From: Merluccius polli
Lineage: Eukaryota > Chordata > Actinopteri > Gadiformes > Merlucciidae
Length of the DNA: 64,000 bases
Direction: 5' to 3'
NCBI GenBank assembly: GCA_030340625.1
Contig: JAOPHQ010006601.1
Span: forward strand, 49,520 to 113,519
How positions within the stretch are numbered: position 1 is the stretch's first letter; each line of letters begins with the position of its first letter. The notes below the pieces were generated by a model. The model was not told the DNA's origin, did not search any database, and worked only from the letters and a program-made list of their open reading frames with translations. The translations under genes were made by a program, and so were the position numbers. Of the stretch, positions 20,531 to 34,700 are shown one piece after another.

Positions 20531-22770
20531 AAAATCGGCAGTAAGTTGGTGGGTAGAAACCAGAGGCAACCTAGTGCTTTCTACAACTCTGCAGTACACA
20601 ACAAGCTATGGCCATAGTGAAGGACACCAGCCACCCTCTCTCTGGAGGTTCAAGTTCTGCCCTCAGGAAGGCCAAATGTTACATCCCCCCCTGGCCCAAC
20701 GCAATGTTTACAAAAGGTCATTGTACCAAATGCAATTCCTCCATTAAATAAGACCTGATGAACTGCTGCAATCAAACAAAAACATACTGTTAAAAAATTA
20801 TAAAATATTCGATGGATCGACTCCTATCTCTTGCTTATTTGTTTATTTCACCTTAAATTAACAAGAGCTGGACCTAATGTGTAGTGTCCCCTTTGTGGTC
20901 AAACCTATGAGTTTGGTTGTGACTGTATGCACACACATGCAGATACATACAAATACTCATGCAAAGACAGGACAACAAACAGATTATTTTTTAGGGCTGT
21001 GCAATTTACATGTTAAAGTGACGAACCGATGGGCTGTCAACTTAATTTAGTCCTGTGATCCACCCAACTTCACCTGAATTTGAGTAGAAAATACGGCGGG
21101 TTGCTTTGGTGTTCTGCTTTGACATACTGTGGCAATACAAGTCAATGGGCCATCACACAGCCTGATGGCCACACAGTCAATGTTAAACAATGATGATAAA
21201 CATGCACAGTGTTTCCTCTTGGTCATGAAAGGGGAAAGACTGTCTTAGTAAGGTTTCTTAAAACGCACTAATAAGCTTGCCCACTAGATGGTGAGCTACC
21301 ATCACCTACTGAGGCAAACTGGGGTAATATTATAGTGTTAAAGCAACTGAACCAGACCAGTTGACATAACATGACACTATATGATTGTATGATTATGATA
21401 CCACTATAGATCCCTATGATGGCCAACACATGATATTAATCGCCCACATTCTCTCTCTAATCACCACAACCTTCTTCTATTGATTTTACTCAACTCCATT
21501 GTTTTAGAATAAATTAAAGTATTGTTTACACAGAAAGGATTAAAAGAAGGATTTATTTTGACATCAAATTCAACATGTTCGTAACAGTAAAATATTGTAA
21601 AACAACTTCTCACCTGTGAAATGTTAATCACTGTTGCTTAGTTTTGGCATTTCTTTCTTTGGAACATCCAAAAGCAGCACAAAAGTCTGGCATTTTCTAC
21701 GGGTCAGAACCCCTGAGCAAGATGGCGGTGGCAGAGACGCATCTCACAAGGCCGGATGCGGCATCTAATATATCTATGTTGATCTCCGCCTTTGCTGCAC
21801 TTGACTTTAACTTCAAGTGGTACAGTTGCATCCCATGAACACAAGTTTGGTGTCCTTCAGTGCAGATATGGGACAGCTCTTACTGAATACTGTGATGGTA
21901 CACATTAAGATATAGGTAGTTGCCTGTCTGCTGGTTCTGCTGTCTGTGCAGCCTGCAGGCTTCATAAAGATGCAACACATCAGCCAGCCTGTCATCTCAC
22001 ACCGGCAGGTGGGAGCTTTTGGTTTTGTACTTCACTTATGGTTGTGCCTTTTGGGTTCAGTCTCTTGTTTAGTTATACGTTTACATCATACAACATCCCC
22101 ACTGCACGCTTTCCACATATATTATTATGCTGCAATTTCTAATGAATATCTCACGTTATCCTTTAATCATTTGTTGCGCTCGCTGAGTCTGGTCGTAACA
22201 CCAGCAGCAATCAAAACTCAATACAACCGCATTAGTTTTACCCATTTAAAATGCATGTAAACCATAAAGTGAAAAGACAACTTGTGTAATTGATTTAATG
22301 TACAAACATTATGGGTGCAACAATACAAAGTATTTGATTCCATATAAAGCTCAATTTTGGCATTTGTCAAAAAGAATTTGAAATTAAATCCATACTATGC
22401 TCAAAGCTACACGATAACTGATTTTGTATTATGAAATAATGTGCCAATACATACAAATCAGCACATTTGTATACACATCTCTTTGCATTATCAATAAAAC
22501 CGACACTGAAACAAGCTGCAGTTATGGGTCTCAAGGTTCAACACAATGTATTAAATGCAAACGTAAAAAAATAAATGAACCAACAAACATGTAAATATAA
22601 TACAGAGCGAAAATGCAAGCCGATACTAGAATTCCTGACAAAGCACAATTCATTGTAGTACATTGTACATCCAGTTAAACTGATTTATTGGATAAAAAGA
22701 AAATGGTAAATATACAATTTATGCACATCTCATTCGAGTAAAAAAAAAAAAGATAGTTCCAGAAACATCT
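20531..22770. other. Noncoding; includes the likely 3' UTR of numa1
   Basis: No coding exon is recognisable. AATAAA signals on the minus strand (TTTATT on plus) occur near 22685 and 21551 and could end numa1 transcripts. At 21718-21730 is CAAGATGGCGGTG, which fits a YY1-type site, but nothing nearby supports a promoter. Confidence 0.4.
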
Positions 22771-25700
22771 TCAGACCTTCATTCTGAAGCTCATCATCTG
22801 TGGAGTGAAACACAAATAGTTAGAAATTCATCAAACATTTGAAGAGAAAAACCACAAAGTCGAGTGCAAATATGGGGATCATTTCAAGACTAGATGAAAT
22901 GGCAGAGGACACCTCAGAGATCAGCATCAGTCATGTGATGTTTCCCAGTTTAAAAAAATAAATGTTGGAAGGCAGGAAGAACAGCAAGCAGGGATGTGAT
23001 TGGATCAGGCATTGTTTGGCAGTAGTGGGAACCTCAGACCCCCATAGTGTTTTTATTGGTTGGTCAATGTCAATTGTAGAGCATGTTTATGTGACTTGAC
23101 TTTAATGGAAATTATTTTTGGTAAAGCTAATAATTTCAACATGCTGAATCGATTGCCACATCAGCCAAAATGCATCTTGAGAAAGGTCAATTTTTGTTTC
23201 ATGTTGTCTTTAAACACCCCAAAGTGATTCTTTAAGACTTAAGTTTAAGTGGTGGCTATTGTGAACATGTGCAAAATTACCATTATTCTATAGTTAGGTA
23301 CACCATTAAAAATAAAAATGAAAACACTTATTTATTATTTGACCAGTGAAGACCTTTTAAGACTCAAGACTTGCAGATGTGTTCTCTTTACAGCAGACAC
23401 ATCTGGGCCCTGTAAAGAGTATTCAGTCCAAGGCATTAGGGGCATGAAGCCCTGAATTAGTGAAACGTCATCAGAAATGTGCTCATCGCAAAAGGAATCC
23501 TGCCGACACCTGCCATCTTCAACGTGATTACGACGAAGACGGCAACGACAAGGACGACGCATTGTTACATATTCGTGTTTTAATCAGCACTTTGTGAATT
23601 TGTCATTCATTCAATGGTTCGTATAAATGTGAGTGTAGGGTTTAAGCAGTCACTGGAGCAACCCCAGTGTGTGTGGTTCTCACCTTGCGAGCGCTAGCGG
23701 TCAGTCCGGGAGACTTGGCTGTGCTGCCGGCGGTCCGTGGGGACTTCCGCTGTCCTTTGGCCGGTGCCCTAGTGCTGCCGCGTCTCGCCGCGGGAACACC
23801 CGCTCCGGTCGCCGGGATACCGGGAGACTCGCGGGACACGCTCTGCGCGGGCAACTTGTTCAGGCTCTTGCCGGGGGACTTGCGCGTGGAGCTGCGCAGC
23901 CTGTTCAGCAGCCCCTTCTGCAAATAGTTCTTCTTGGGGGTGTTGTCGATGGTGAACACCATGGACTCCCTCCTTTGAACCTGAGACACAGAGCGTAGGA
24001 GACAGATGGCCAGACAGAGAGAAAAGGATTGAATATTGACTACAGTAAATGGTAAAGTTACATATGCAAAACACAGTACGCAACGTTGGATCCACCTGTC
24101 AAGGTTCAATCCAGGGTGATTACGCTGCTTAGTAACATCTGTACGTTTAGATTAAGAACTTTATTGGACATTTTTTCAATCGAAATATTCTCTTATGAGC
24201 AGTGTTGTGTTTCAATAAAACATGTTTGATTTCACTGGGGCTCGTCTTTCTAGGATCCTGTGGTGTGTGCGCTTTTCCACACACTCCAAGTAGAGAAAAA
24301 TGTGAGTGAGTCTTACCGGGCTGAGGGCCATGCGGATTTGTGTGCTTGGGGGGCCCATGTTGATGTTCTTGTTTTTGGGAGTGAGAGGGCGGGGGAAGCA
24401 GCTGGCCTTCACCCTTGTCTGTCAATGTAGATATAGAAAGAATAATAGTTAATACAATAATTACATTGTCCTGTGGAATAATAAAGAAAAATAACAGTTA
24501 CATGTACAAAAATAGACCTGAAATTCTGAAAGTCAGCAAAATTACAAGCAACAAAAGTATTAGGAGTAATGCGTAATGTGTCCCGAGTACATTTCACAAA
24601 ACCAACCAGACAGACAGACACACACACCTCAGGAGAAAGCTGGTGCTGTAGCTGAGAGGAGGACGAGGTGGTGGTCACCTTGGACCTGCGGGGGCTGGAG
24701 GAGAGCTGGGTGCAGCTGCCGGTGCGTGTGGGGAGCTGGCCTGGCATCAGGGAGTGGCGGTGGGCACGGGTGCCGGCAGTGCCTGTCTGCCCCACCATGT
24801 AGGAGAGACGGTGGGAGGAGAGGGAGTCCTGCAGCTGGCCGGGCATCATGGAGGCCCGGCGGATGGTGTCAGTGGGGTCGCCCATGCGCAAGTCATCATC
24901 CGTGAAGACAAACTCGGGTCCGATGCTTGGCTGAAAAGAGAGTCAAAGGTTAGCCAATAGGCTTACATTACAAAACTCTTGGATTATTATAAGTCATTTC
25001 CAGTTTTATTTCACCATTACAATGCGCTGATCGACCAGCTCTATGTGAAGTGATGGTGTATAGTAGGGAAGCGATGTTAAAAAAAAGAAAATAAATAATA
25101 ATAAATCATATAGCGATTATTCTGACAGATTGTGATTGCGATATGATTCACTATTATTGGGAATTATCTTGGGATAAGCGGTGGGACTCACCCTGGACTC
25201 CAGAGGGTAACTGCTCTTCAGGTGGGGAAGACAGGCCTTGTTCCTGGCCTGGAGCTCAGCAATTCTCATCCAATCATCCGGCGCATTGTCAGGCTCGTTC
25301 TCACTTCCCACACAGAATGTACTGGTGCCTGGAACGAACCAACGAACGAACACACTTAACTTTTTCCCCTTGTGAAAAAACACCATTTGCTATACTAGTA
25401 TTTATTTATCCAATAACAATATCTCATATTTGTGCCCTAAAACATGAAATACATTGGTAACAGATTCACGTAATCATAAAAAAGAAAAACTCCAAGATGA
25501 CTTGAAGATTCAACAAGTCAGGTGACTGCAGTTTGACTGCCTCCTTGGGTGCCACTAGGGCCCTTCACTCCCCCCAGCCACCGTGGCTATCTTGGTTCTG
25601 GGACACATTGTTGATTAACTGTGTCAAGAACCACCTACTTCTCAGAAAGAGGTCTTGATTAACACGACCAACCACGGATCATACGCAGGAACAGAACTGC

Positions 25701-28700
25701 AGGCTCCAAGGATGTAAATATAAGAATACACTCGATTCACCAACAGTGTCCTGCCGGAGCTACGTCTAACATTTCTGTAAGTGACAATGCTGACAGCCAA
25801 TGGGAATCGTGTCTTAAGTTTCTTGAAGACACTGCAGAGCTTAACTTGCTCTATCCATGTATCAAACATTCAGGACAGGTCACACAGTGAAATAGCACAA
25901 CTGAACAGAAGAGGCCGCTCTGTACTCACTGCGTGGCGGGGCCGTGCTGTGGGTGCTGCTCCGTCTGTAGCCGGGCAGACTGAGCAGCTGGTCACTGGCA
26001 GAGGCCATCTTGCCGGCCGGCGTGCCGAACAGCTCCATGGAGACGGGCCTGGCCGCGTTGGAGAGGTTGGGCTGGGAGCGTGCCGAGGCTAGGCTGTAGA
26101 AGGTGTCGTCGTCGTCACCGTGGTGATTTTTGTCAGACCCTCCGCGTCCGGGAGTTTTCTGTGGACGAGACGAGCGGTTAACATTGACGCGAGACCAGAA
26201 GTCTAGGGAGGGGACATTTTGAGTTTGGTTATTGTCTCCTCGTGCTTGACTGAGTAATTCTGCATATCAAGTTTCCATCTGGGTTTAGTGGTCATCCACC
26301 TATTTTGTGGTGAAGTAGCCATCATGTCATGAGCCAATCAAGTGTGGCTACTATTTATCTTTGTAGTAAAGTGAAGTCCAATCTCGGGGGGCGTCTTATA
26401 CACCTACAGTGTGTTCGTGCACCAATAAGATCGCAAACCAAAAACCATGCATGTTTTAACGAACGGCAACACATTAGAAGGGAACAAAATGCTACGTTTC
26501 TCCATGAGTGCTTTTATTTTGTGCTTTGTGAGTTTCCCCTCCACCTTGCTCATGGTGATGTTGATAACCTGGGTGGTCCGGCGACGTTTGACCGAGGAGG
26601 GGGGATTCTTCTGGGTGGAATCCAGGACCAGCTCAGCCAAGGACGTCAGGCTGTTGTCAATGTGGCGCTTTGTGCTGCTCCTGGGGTCGGCGCCATGGAG
26701 GGAAATACGTTAACATCCAGATCCCTACGCCCGAAAAAAACTACTAGTCTTGTTCTGAACCCAATTTTTCTAAAAAAAAGTTTCACGTGCAAATATAGTT
26801 CATATCAACAATTGTTACATCTCTAATCTGGTACATCACAAACAATACCTCATATATAGCTAAACATAATTAATATTAATATGACTCTAGAGTCGGGTTG
26901 GGCTGGGCCTATGAATTCAAAATACCATTCTACCATAACAGTCTAACTGAGGCTAATTACATTGAAGTATATTAAAGTATGATATTGGACTAAAACTAGT
27001 TTTCCTTTCTCACTGATGTTCAAACCGCCTATTCGATCATTTTTAGAACATATCTCCCCATGGTAATTCACTTATACTATAAAATTGGGCATTACGATGA
27101 GTCGATATCTTCATCTCATGACGTTTCAATACCATTCAAAAGACAATAAACGATAATAATGAATTATTGCCCAGCCCCCCCCCCCCCCCCCCCCCCCCCC
27201 CAAGTCATAATATTAACAGTGGCGATATACCAAACATTAAAACAAACAAAAAGGTAACGTAGAACCTCCTAGCTTTTGCGGCTGACCTGTTTGTCTGTTT
27301 GCTGTTCATGGGTGTGAAGTAAAGGCTTTCCAGAGACTCGGCGCCCAGAGTATGCCGCTTGGCAGCCAGGCGCTCCGAGCTACGAACGAGTGGAGTGCTC
27401 GCCTCCCCTGGAGCAGATGGTCTCCTTTGAAAAAACCAAAACGACAGTATTTAGCAACAGAAGAGGTCCGGCTGATGTTAATAGCTAGCTAGTGGCTCCG
27501 ACTTCAAGGGGACACTGGGAACTAAGTGAACCCCTTGTTGCTGTCTGGGTGGCGTGTTACCTTGTGGTGTTCAAAGAGTCCTCCAGAGTGTTGTCTTCCA
27601 GGCTGTCCGAGCTGTTGTGTTTCTCCTCCTTCAGTGCACGAGTCTGGCGCCTCCTCTTTTCATCAGTGGCTTCAAAGTAAACGTCTGGGAGCTTTCCTCC
27701 GTCCCCACGGATCTTGTTCTGGGCCCGCAATTGGCCGTCGGCAAAGGCCAGCTGTTAGAAAGATGAGCATATATAAATGACTGCATCAAAGACAATCATG
27801 GCGTGTCAACATTTTAAACCAGCCAGGCTGGTAGTTCTGCTTATAACTATTTGATTGAAAGTATTAGAAAAGCATTACAAGAATTACCAGCAAGTATAGC
27901 TTGCTTTCACACAGGAATGATGTACTTTTTAAAATTATGTTACCGTTGAGATGTAAAATAAATTGGCGTTTAGTGGTAGCAAATAATATTCAACAATGGC
28001 TAAAAGCTCTGTGCATGCAAAACAGTATTGGCATAATGTCCACGTTGTGCCAATATCAGTTCTGTGTGTATACTCACTGTGATGCAGCTAATGTATATTC
28101 CAAAATGGTACTAACCTGTGTTTCCAAAGATGTGACTCTGGTTAAGAGGTTCTTCTCATTGCATTTGACGTTGTCCAGGTCGAGCTGCAGCAGCTTCAAC
28201 TCGGTGGCAATAGCCTTCATCTCATGCTCTTTGACTTCCAGGGAGCGCTGCATCTCCGCCACCTGCTCCTGACTGTCCTGGAGAAGCTGCTTCTTGCCGT
28301 TGTAGTGACTCATGGCCTTCTCCATCTGGAACCATAACATGATGAATACAACAGGTCAGGTTATGCAAGCTACTGTCGAGTGTTCCTTGTGGTCCTGACT
28401 AGTTCAACTGGTAGGGCAGCATGGCATTAACATTGCCAGGGTTGGGGGTTTGATTCCCACTGGGACCACCAATGCTAAAAATGTATCACTCACGGTATTG
28501 CTGTGGATAAAAGCGTCCACCAAATAGTGTTTTATTTATCATTATTAAATATTATTATTATTAGTAGTATTATTATGATTATTACTACTACTACAGTGCA
28601 ACACAAAATGAAGGACAAGCAAAGCAAAAAAACATGCCACTAACCTGAGTCTTGTAGTGTTCCGCAGCCTCTGATTTAGCGGTGAGCTGTTCCTGCAGGC

Positions 28701-31700
28701 CTTTGCCCCGTTTCTCCCACTCTTCAGCTTTGGTAATTTCCTCCATGAGTCTTTCCTTGTCGTTTCTCAGCGATGCCAGCTCCTGCTGCAGTGCAGACTC
28801 CAACTTATGGCAGGCTTTGTTTTCTCGCTCCATGGCCACCTTGGCCTGCGCCAATTGCTCTCTCTGCAGACCTTGGAGCTCCAGTTCTTTCTCAAGAGTC
28901 TTTTGACACTGCTCAGCCTGGAGCAATTGGCTACGGAGGGCCTCTTTCTCCTGGACGAGGGTCTGCTTTTCCATGAGGGTGGTCGCCTGCAGCTCTTGCA
29001 GGGCTGCCTTCTGCTGAAGACTTGTGGCTCCTGCCTCTTTGCTGTGGCTGAGATAGGTGCTGACCGAGTCTAGCTGCTGCTTCAGGAGGTCTACCTGGTG
29101 AGCACTCTCCTGCTGAGAGTTGATCAGTAACTGCTCTTTGACTAGAACCATGTCCTCCGCCTTCTGTAGGGAGTCCTTAATGGTGACCATTTGACCTTTT
29201 AGATGTTGCACTTCTTGTTCATGAACTTCTCTCTCTTTGGAAATTTCATCCTGTACCGTGGCCAGTAAATGTTCCTTGGCTTCGAGTTCAGTTTCAGCTT
29301 TCCCATACAAATCCATCTGGGCTGCGACTTCCTCCCTCAGATGGCCAAGCTGTTTTTCCTTATCAGCAGAGATGGAGACCAGAGAAGACAAATCATTCTG
29401 AAGACCCTCATTCTTTTCTTTAACCTGATGGAGGAGGTCTTCACTCTTACCGAGAGCTTCCTTGACTTTTTGAATCTCACCCAGAGATGACTCAATCTGT
29501 TCCTGCAACAACCTTTCCTGTTGGACACCCGCTTCTTGATTCTTGGCAAGTAACATTTCTTTTGTGCACACCTCGTCCTCCTTGGCCTTGATGTCCTGCC
29601 TCAGTCTCTGCACCTCCTCTTGAGATACAATCAACTGCTCCTGGAACAACTGTTTCTGTTGAGTACTCTCATGGTTGTTCTGGACCAACAGATCTTCATT
29701 GGCTTTAGCATGATCTTCTGCTTTTTTGAGTGAGTCAGTAATCGAGTCAATGTGTTTTTTCAACACCTGGATTTCCTCCTTTAGCATTTCAGAACTTGCC
29801 GAGCTCTCATTCTTTAACAGGGTCAATTGCTCATCTTTAGTCAGGATCTCATCATTTAATCTCTTCACATCTTCTTGAGATGCTACCACTTGCTTTTGTA
29901 GGACTTCCCTCTGTTGAATGCCTGTCTGCTGTTCTTTGGTCAATAGTTCTTCTTTAGCTTGCGCCTCCTCCTCAGCCTGCTTCAGTGAGGAGCAGAGGCT
30001 CTCCACCTGGCTAGTTAAACCTTGGATTTGCTGCTGTAGTAATGCAGATTGCTCAGAGCCGTTTAGCCCGAGTAAGGTCAACTGTTCCTCTTTGGATTTG
30101 ATCTCCTGCTTCATCTTCTCGACCTCCACCTCAGAGGCGGACACTTGTTTCTGAAGTAGCTCCATCTGATGAGTGCTCTCCTGCTCTTGCTGGGTGAGCA
30201 GCGCCTCCCGACCCTGCAACTTTTCTTCAGCCTTCCTGAGAGAGTCGGCCACACTGTCCACTTGACACCTCAGGCTGTGGATCTCCTGCTGCAACACATC
30301 AGCATGCACAGAGGTCTCCATCTTCACCTCAGTTAGCTGTTGCTCTTTCGAAAGGATTTCCTGCTTGAGTAGACTCTTCTCCTCCTCACAGACGTCCATT
30401 GTTGTTTTAAGTTGTTCCCTCTCCTGCCTAAGGTGTGCAAGCAAGTCTTCCTTGGCTTGAACCTCTTCTGTCGCCATTTTAAGAGATTCTTTAGTGTTGT
30501 CCATCTCGAGCTTTAGATTTTTAATCTCATTCGCCAGGTTTTCTGATTGCTTGGAGCTCTCAGTCTTAATCTCATCAAGATTTGTCTCCTTTGTTTGGAT
30601 CTCTTCTTTTAGCAGTCTGATGTTCTTCTCAGATACCAAGTTCAATTGTTGAAGTTTCTCCAACTGTTGAGAGCTTTCCAGCTGCTGTCTACTCAACTGA
30701 TGCCCCTTAGCTTGCAACTCCTCCTCAGTGTGCTTCAGTGAGGAGCAGAGACTCTCCACCTGGCTAGTTAAACCTTGGATCTGCTGCTGTAGTAATGCAG
30801 ATTGCTCAGAGCCGTTTAGCCCGAGTAAGGTCAACTGTTCCTCTTTAGATTTAATCTCCCGTTTCATCTTCTCAACCTCCTCCTCAGAGGCGGACACTTG
30901 TTTCTGAAGGAGCTCCTTCTGATGAGTGCTCTCTTGCTCTTGCTGGGTGAGCAGTGCCTCCCGACCCTGCAACTTCTCTTCAGCCTTCCTGAGAGAGTCG
31001 GCCACACTTTCCACTTGACTCCTTAGGCTGTGGATCTCCTGCTGCAACACATCAGCATGTGCAGAGGTCTCCGTCTTCACCTCAGTCAACTGTTGCTCTT
31101 TTGAAAGGATTTCCTGCTTGAGTAGAGTCTTCTCCTCCTCGCAGACGTCCATTGTGGTTTTAAGTTGTTCCCTCTCGTGCCTAAGGTTTGCTAGCAAGTC
31201 TTCCTTGGCTTTAACCTCCTCCGTCACCATTTTAAGAGATTTGTTAGTGTTGTCCATCTCAAGCCTTAGATTTTGTATCTCATTCGCCAGGTTTTCTGAT
31301 TGCTTGGAGCTCTCAGTCTTAATCTCATCAAGAATTGTCTCCTTTGTTTGGATTTCTTCTTTCAGCAGTCTGATGTTCTCCTCAGATACCAAGTTCAGTT
31401 GTTGAAGCGTCTCCATCTGTTGAGAGCTTTCCAGCTGCTGTCTACTCAACTGATGTTCCTTAGTTTGCACCTCCTCCTCTGCGTGCTTCAGTGAGGAGCA
31501 GAGGCTCTCCACCTGGCTAGTTAAACCTTGGATCTGCTGATGTAGTAATGCAGATTGCTCAGAGCCATTTAACCCAAGTAAGGTCAACTGTTCCTCTTTG
31601 GATTTGATCTCCTGTTTCATCTTCTCAACCTCCTCCTCAGAGGCAGACACTTGTTTCTGAAGGAGCTCCTTCTGACGAGCGCTCTCCTGCTCTTGCTGGG

Positions 31701-34700
31701 TGAGCAGTGCCTCCCGACCCTGCAACTTTTCTTCAGCCTTCCCAAGAGAGTCGGCCACATTGTCCACTTGACTCCTCAGGCTGTGGATCTCCTGCTGCAA
31801 CACGTCAGAATGCGCAGAGGTCTCTGTCTTCACCTTGGCCAGCTGTTGCTCTTTTTGGATGATCTCCTGAATTAATCTCTCAATTTCCTCTTTAGAGGCA
31901 GACATCTGTTCTTGCAGTGCATCCAGTTGCTGTGCGTTCTCTTGTTGGTGCTTACTGCACATGTCTTGTTGAGTTTTAAGTTCCTGTTTGGCATTACTTA
32001 GAGTGGTGGTTATGGCTTCTACTTGGCCCTCCAAACTATGCATTTCACATTTAAGAATGTCCATTTGGTGAGAGCACTCTTTCTCCAAGTTGGTCAGCAT
32101 CTCTTCTTTGGCCTGAATCTCCTCCTTTGCCAATTTAACCACATCTGCCTGAACAGCCACTTCCCCTCTGAGACTGTCAAGTTGCATGTCTTTTTCAGCT
32201 GAATGGGAAATTACGGTAGACAACTCTGCTTTAAGATTCTTTACTTCCTCTTTAGACTGGAGAACGAGATTATCCTTCTCCTTCTGAATTTCTTTTAACT
32301 TCTCCACCTCCTCTTCAGAAGCAGCAATACACTTTTGCAGCATGTCCCTCTGTTCAGTTTTCTCCTGCTGATTTAGGGCCAACTGCTGTTCCTTGGCCTT
32401 GATTTCTTCCTCTGCTACCCTGATTGAGGTCGTCATATGCTCCAGCTGTCCCTGAAGACCATGAACCTCGAGCCGCAAACCATGCACTTCTTCCTGAAAC
32501 ATTGTTATCTTATTTTGCAGAGTCTCTTGCATTGTGAGGCTGTCTAGTTGCTGTTTGGCCAACAGGTCTTCCTTAGTCTGAACATCCTCCTCTGCTTTCT
32601 TTAGTGAGAGGGTTAGCGTCTCCACCTGGTTCCTCAATGTCTGAATCTCCTGGTGTAGCAGTTCCATCTGTCCAGTGCTGTCCTTCTTCAGTAGATCCAT
32701 CTTCTCCTGTTTTTGTTGGATCTCCTCCTTCAGTCGGCCCATCTGATCCTCATAAGCTGCCTTCTGCTGCTCAAGTGCCGCCTCCTGCCTTGTGTTTTCC
32801 TGAAGCATCTGCTCTTCTTTGAGTTGAGCATCTTCTTGGCTCTTCTTAAGTAGGGCGCTGATGCAGTCAACTTGAAGCTGGAGATTGTGCATTTCCTGTT
32901 GCAGAATGTGTCTTTGCCCATCCATTTCCTTTTGCATTTGGGCAAGAAGTTCCTGCTTGACTTGAATCTCTTCTTCAGTTTTGGTCACCTGTTGCTTAAG
33001 AAGCTCTTTATGAATAGTGTTGTCCTCCTGGTATTGTGCTAGCAGGACTTCTTTAGCCTGAACCATCTGTTCAGTCTCTCTTAGAGAGCCAACCACAATC
33101 TCCAACTGATCTTTCAGATCTGTGATTTCATTCTCCAGTACTTCTCTCTGTTGAAAGAAAGTTTACTTAGTTAATAACTGTCCTTATTCAAGAAGAAAAA
33201 GGTATAAATTACATTTCTAAAATGCCAACAGGTTATTCACCACTGAACCCTTGAAACTCAAAATGATCTTCGTTTTTCTCTTACACAGAATTTACAAATA
33301 ACGCAAAAAATATCTGTAGTAGCATGTCCCCTGACCTCCATGATTGGCCCCATGTTCTCTCCTTTCTCTTCTTCAGTGACTCGGCACAGCTCCTGCTCCA
33401 AAGACGAGATCTTGCCCTGAAGGATCTGAATTTGTTCATTCTGGAACTCCTACGAACAAAACAAGGAGGATGTTAAAATAAACGAATCAAACCGAATATT
33501 GTATTTACCATAATATTGCACAAGAGCATGCTGGATCAACCCATTATTTTACAAACAATAACACTGTGTCAATGCAGGGACAAAATAGCTTCAATTTTAA
33601 AATATATAAACACTATCTCAGCAAGAAAGAAATGTATCGTCTGGCACATGCACTGGTCCTGACCTTCTGGGCAGTGGCTTGGCTCAGTTCGGCCTGTAGG
33701 TAGCAGGTTTTGATGTGCAGCTGCTTCTCAACAGTAGCCTGGTTCTCCGTCAGCCTCGCCACTTCAGCCTCAGAGGTTGCCAGCTGTGAACATATCTCCC
33801 GCACCTGACAACAGAGATCAATTTTTGAAGACGTTTAAACGGAGCTTACAGACACACATTTTACGTTGTGATGAAATTGCTCAAGATGGCTGTGGAAAAC
33901 TGAAGACTGTTGGTACATCATAGCAATAAGTTCTGATAAGCACAGCAGGAGGACAGATATGAAACTTGTTCGAAAGTTTCACAGTTGTCTATAGAAGTCT
34001 ACTACCACAGGGATATAACCAGTTGATCAATAACCACATTCTAAGGGTTTTCCAAGCAATATTTATTTGTAATGACTCTACTTTTTGAATTATATATTAA
34101 TTAAAAAACTATTAGATAAAAAACGTTGGGGTACAAAGTGGTCAAGTATCATTACCTGGACAGAGAGATTTCCATTCTCTTCTGTAAGCTGATCCACTTT
34201 ACGTTCCATATGGGTGGTGTTACACTTAAAGTCTTGGTTTTGCCTTGACAGCTCATGAAGACGGCTTTGCAACCTGAAAGGACACACATCAAGTCCCTAA
34301 TGTTAGTTTGCATGTTATGTTCTTGTAAACACAGCTAATTAAAATAAAAACACTTCCAGAGGCCCTCTACTCACACATACAAACATTGACCTATAGTTAC
34401 GTTTTGGATGCACCTATAATCAGTATGTAAACATACCTTGAATTTATTTTAATACAGGATAAACACATAAAAAAATGTTAGCCAGTAAGTTCCAAAAGAA
34501 AGCTGTGCGTAATACAAGCCAAATTATTTGTCCTTCACAGCATGCCTCAACTCTTAGTATGATGTATCTTGGTAAATATCCGTTTCAACTTCACGTAAAT
34601 ACTATTCAGGAAATAATTGTTTATCGTTGAAGTGCTTACGACTTGTTTTTGGTTTCTAGTTCATTTATTTGGTCGGTGGCAGCCTGCTCCTCTGCATTCT

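Noticed and set aside
28383..28460. Functional tRNA gene
   Set aside because: A- and B-box are present, but the fold is degenerate and a SINE tail follows.
28682..32945. Several plus-strand and alternate-frame open frames
   Set aside because: Shadows of the 4.5 kb NuMA coiled-coil exon, open because of its low-complexity codons.
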